Positions 62,041 through 64,000 of a stretch of DNA of 64,000 nt are shown in pieces. The position numbers were made by a program, and so were the translations under genes. The stretch is from Bog-473 sp963834405 (GTDB taxonomy: Bacteria > Actinomycetota > Acidimicrobiia > Acidimicrobiales > RAAP-2), in the NCBI GenBank assembly GCA_963834405.1, contig CAWIBX010000002.1, positions 62,001-126,000 on the forward strand, read 5' to 3'. The notes beneath the pieces are model-generated. The model made no database searches. It worked only from the letters and a program-made list of their open reading frames with translations, and was not told the origin of the DNA. Position 1 is the stretch's first letter. Every line of letters starts with the position of its first letter.

Positions 62041-62883
62041 TCAGCGGGCGGGCGGCGGACCCCCGGGGACCAGGTCGGCCCGGCCCTCGAGCGGGCTCGA
62101 CGGGTCGGCGTAGAAGCGCACCGGGATGCGCCCGGCTGCCCGGGCCTGGTGCCCCGCCTCCACGGCGAGCCGCATGGCGCGGGCCATGCCCACGGGGTCG
62201 TGTGCCCGGTTCACCGCCGTCGCCACCAGGACGCCGTCGCACCCCAGTTCCATGGCCAGCGCGGCGTCCGAGGCGGTCCCTATGCCCGCATCGAGGATCA
62301 CCGGCACCTCCACCGCCTCACGCAGCAAGGAGATGTTGTGGGGGTTGCGCAGCCCGAGCCCGCTGCCGATCGGCGAGCCGAGCGGCATGACCGCGGCGCA
62401 GCCGACCTGCTGCAGCCGCAGGGCCAGCACCGGATCGTCCGTCGTGTACGGGAGGACGACGAACCCGTCCTCGACGAGCTGCTCCGCGGCGGCGAGGAGC
62501 TCGACCCCGTCGGGCAGCTGCGTGTGGTCGTCGCCGACCACCTCGAGCTTGACCCAGTCCGTCTCGAAGGCCTCACGGGCCAGCTTGGCGGTCAACACCG
62601 CTTCCGACGCGGTGGCGCACCCCGCGGTGTTGGGCAGCACGCGCACCCCCAGTTGGCGGAGCAGCGCCAGCAACGACCCCCGCCCCGACCCTTCGACCCG
62701 GCGGACCGCCACGGTCGCGACCGCGCACCCCGAGGCCCGCAGCGCCGCGTCGAGCGCGTGCAGGCTGGTCATGCCGCCCGTGCCGAGCAGGAGGCGAGAC
62801 GGGAGCTTCTCCCCCGCGATGCACAGGCCGTCCGTGTGCGCGCCCGGGCCGGCCGTCAACTGCGTGGCGTCTTCGCTCGTCAC
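62041..62883 (-). CDS. thiG: Thiazole synthase
   Basis: The 280-residue protein has LPSRLLLGTGGMTSLHALDAALRASGC, the Schiff-base lysine segment DWVKLEVVGDDHTQLPD, MPLGSPIGSGLGLRNP and VILDAGIGTASDAALAMELGCDGVLVATAV. It makes the thiazole part of thiamine from a sugar phosphate with ThiS sulfur. GTG 62883 with TAGGGT 7 bp upstream. ThiS, ThiO are not in the window. Confidence 0.93.
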   Translation of the reverse strand: MTSEDATQLTAGPGAHTDGLCIAGEKLPSRLLLGTGGMTSLHALDAALRASGCAVATVAVRRVEGSGRGSLLALLRQLGVRVLPNTAGCATASEAVLTAKLAREAFETDWVKLEVVGDDHTQLPDGVELLAAAEQLVEDGFVVLPYTTDDPVLALRLQQVGCAAVMPLGSPIGSGLGLRNPHNISLLREAVEVPVILDAGIGTASDAALAMELGCDGVLVATAVNRAHDPVGMARAMRLAVEAGHQARAAGRIPVRFYADPSSPLEGRADLVPGGPPPAR

Positions 62884-62890
62884 CGGGACG

Positions 62891-62896
62891 ACCCTA
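62891..62896 (-). promoter_or_regulatory. Putative leaderless -10 box of thiG
   Basis: Minus strand TAGGGT ends 7 bp before the thiG GTG. It is 14 bp from the divergent thiD box. Confidence 0.4.
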
Positions 62897-62910
62897 CCCC
62901 CGGTCCCGCC

Positions 62911-62916
62911 TAAGGT
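62911..62916 (+). promoter_or_regulatory. Putative leaderless -10 box of thiD
   Basis: TAAGGT ends 6 bp before the thiD GTG. No TPP riboswitch fits in the 39-bp gap between thiG and thiD. Confidence 0.4.
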
Positions 62917-62922
62917 TGACCG

Positions 62923-63744
62923 GTGCCGGACAGCAGCACGCCCCCGACCGCACTGACGATCGCGGGCTCCGACTCGGGCGGTGGAGCGGGCGTGCAGGCG
63001 GATCTCAAGACGTTCGCGGCGCACCGGGTACACGGGACGAGCGCGCTCACCGCGGTCACCGCGCAGAACACCGCGGAGGTGCGCGGCGTCGTCGCACTCG
63101 ACCCGGCGTTCGTCCGTCTGCAGGTCGAGGCGGTGCTCGCCGACTTCCCGGTCGGCGCCGTGAAGACCGGGATGCTCGCCAACGCGGCGATCGTGACCGA
63201 GGTGGCCCAGCTCGCGGCCGAATCGGTGTTGCCGGCGTTGGTCGTCGATCCGGTGCTCGTCACTTCGACCGGGCATCCGCTGATGGAGCCCGACGGCATT
63301 GCGGCCTACCTGGAGCTGCTCCTGCCGCATGCGCTCGTCGCCACCCCCAACCTGCGGGAGGCCGCCGTGCTCACCGGGGGCCGGGCCGAGGACATCGACG
63401 GCGTCGGCGCCATGTCGGACGTGGCGGAACGGCTGCGGACCACCGGGGCGCGCTACGTCGTCGTGAAAGGCGGCCACCTCAGCGCGTGCGCCGACGACGT
63501 CGTGGCCGGGCCGGCGGGTGTCACCGTCCTGCCCGGCGTCCGGGTGGAGACCGACAACGACCACGGCAGCGGCTGCTCCCTCTCGGCCGCGGTCGCCGCC
63601 AACTTGGCCCGCGGCCTCGCCGTCGACGACGCCATCGCCGCCGGCAAGGCGTTCGTGGCCCGGGCCCTGGCCGGCGGTGCCGCCTGGCAGCTCGGTGCCG
63701 GGCACGGCCCGCTCGACCATTTCGGGTGGTCGGGAGCGTCCTAG
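62923..63744 (+). CDS. thiD: Hydroxymethylpyrimidine/phosphomethylpyrimidine kinase
   Basis: The 273-residue ribokinase-fold protein starts TALTIAGSDSGGGAGVQADLKTFAAHRVHGTSALTAVTAQNT, the ThiD signature, and ends with DNDHGSGCSLSAAVAANLARG, the catalytic GxGC/anion-hole region. It phosphorylates HMP twice in thiamine synthesis. Divergent from thiG. Confidence 0.94.
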   Translation: MPDSSTPPTALTIAGSDSGGGAGVQADLKTFAAHRVHGTSALTAVTAQNTAEVRGVVALDPAFVRLQVEAVLADFPVGAVKTGMLANAAIVTEVAQLAAESVLPALVVDPVLVTSTGHPLMEPDGIAAYLELLLPHALVATPNLREAAVLTGGRAEDIDGVGAMSDVAERLRTTGARYVVVKGGHLSACADDVVAGPAGVTVLPGVRVETDNDHGSGCSLSAAVAANLARGLAVDDAIAAGKAFVARALAGGAAWQLGAGHGPLDHFGWSGAS

Positions 63745-63747
63745 GCT
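63742..63747 (+). promoter_or_regulatory. Putative -10 box of the last gene
   Basis: TAGGCT ends 9 bp before ATG 63757, overlapping the thiD stop codon. Confidence 0.35.
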
Positions 63748-63756
63748 TGAGGGTCC

Positions 63757-64000
63757 ATGACCCCGGACGACGCCGGAACCGGCACCCTGCGGACCGGTGC
63801 CCTGAAGGTCGAACCCGAAGGGGCACCCGTCCGCCCCCGGACCTCGACCGGCAATTCGCTCCGCCCGGCCATGGTGGTCCTCGGCCTGGCCGTGCTCATC
63901 CTCGGCCTGTTCGCGGTGCTGGCCCTCGTCACGTCGAACCACAACGCACCGGTCCGCACCAGCAGCGCCCCGCATGCCGTCGCGGGCACCTCCCTGCAGG
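63757..64000 (+). CDS. Membrane-anchored protein of unknown function (N-terminal part)
   Basis: The first 81 residues show a polar Pro/Gly-rich cytoplasmic part, one transmembrane helix (PAMVVLGLAVLILGLFAVLALV) and then an extracytoplasmic start. The remainder is outside the window. No family can be assigned. Confidence 0.55.
   Translation, partial: MTPDDAGTGTLRTGALKVEPEGAPVRPRTSTGNSLRPAMVVLGLAVLILGLFAVLALVTSNHNAPVRTSSAPHAVAGTSLQ

Noticed and set aside
62884..62922. A TPP riboswitch between thiG and thiD
   Set aside because: The gap is only 39 bp and lacks the CUGAGA motif.

Overview
This is a high-GC (roughly 70 percent by eye), densely packed actinobacterial chromosome segment with many GTG starts and 4-bp start/stop overlaps. 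A complete Pup-proteasome locus (mpa, dop, pup, prcB, prcA, pafA), F420 cofactor synthesis (fused CofG/CofH), a TrmI gene next to the proteasome genes and an amidase carrying 'GGYWLVASDGG' repeats point to an actinomycete of the class Acidimicrobiia or a close relative. That placement is inference, because no rRNA gene lies in the window.

Left part (1-13 kb): a truncated secreted protein, an acyl-CoA synthetase with two small followers, and then a long minus-strand run of pentose-phosphate genes (tkt, tal, gnd, pgl) leading into fbiC, a LOG-family protein and a cell-wall amidase. From 13 to 29.5 kb the genes face right: a thioesterase, three small proteins (two of them membrane proteins, one with a possible membrane segment), trmI, the Pup-proteasome operon, tatA/tatC, a HelY-type helicase, a two-domain ThyX-like protein, a candidate structured RNA, and a DUF4193 protein with an acidic extension. 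From 29.5 to 41.7 kb lie an HtrA-like protease and a long minus-strand run: a MacAB-like efflux operon with two membrane fusion proteins and a DUF5666-like protein, then a 2-oxoglutarate oxygenase that overlaps a formaldehyde-activating-enzyme homologue, a VOC protein, pyrophosphatase and an NTF2-like protein.

Centre-right (42-52.9 kb): an ISAzo13-type transposase, YqeY, a 28-bp sequence that closely matches the chromosome-dimer resolution site dif (44663-44690), RidA, a DUF2142 membrane protein, a HelR-type RNA polymerase-associated helicase with a terminator in its leader, a cation antiporter, an SDR, a HIT protein, and a fluoride riboswitch followed by two crcB channel genes. Right end (52.9-64 kb): gcvP under a tandem glycine riboswitch, gcvT with a MerR regulator and a PD-(D/E)XK-like protein, an iron ABC importer behind a DtxR/IdeR-like palindrome, divergent thiG and thiD, and a truncated membrane-anchored protein.

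Two window-wide patterns stand out. At least a dozen genes have a TAnnnT -10 box 5-9 bp before the start codon and mostly no Shine-Dalgarno sequence, which suggests leaderless transcription. Four genes (tal, helY, an NTF2-like gene and a VOC gene) are each broken by one base in a G/C-rich run, which looks more like sequence error than real decay.
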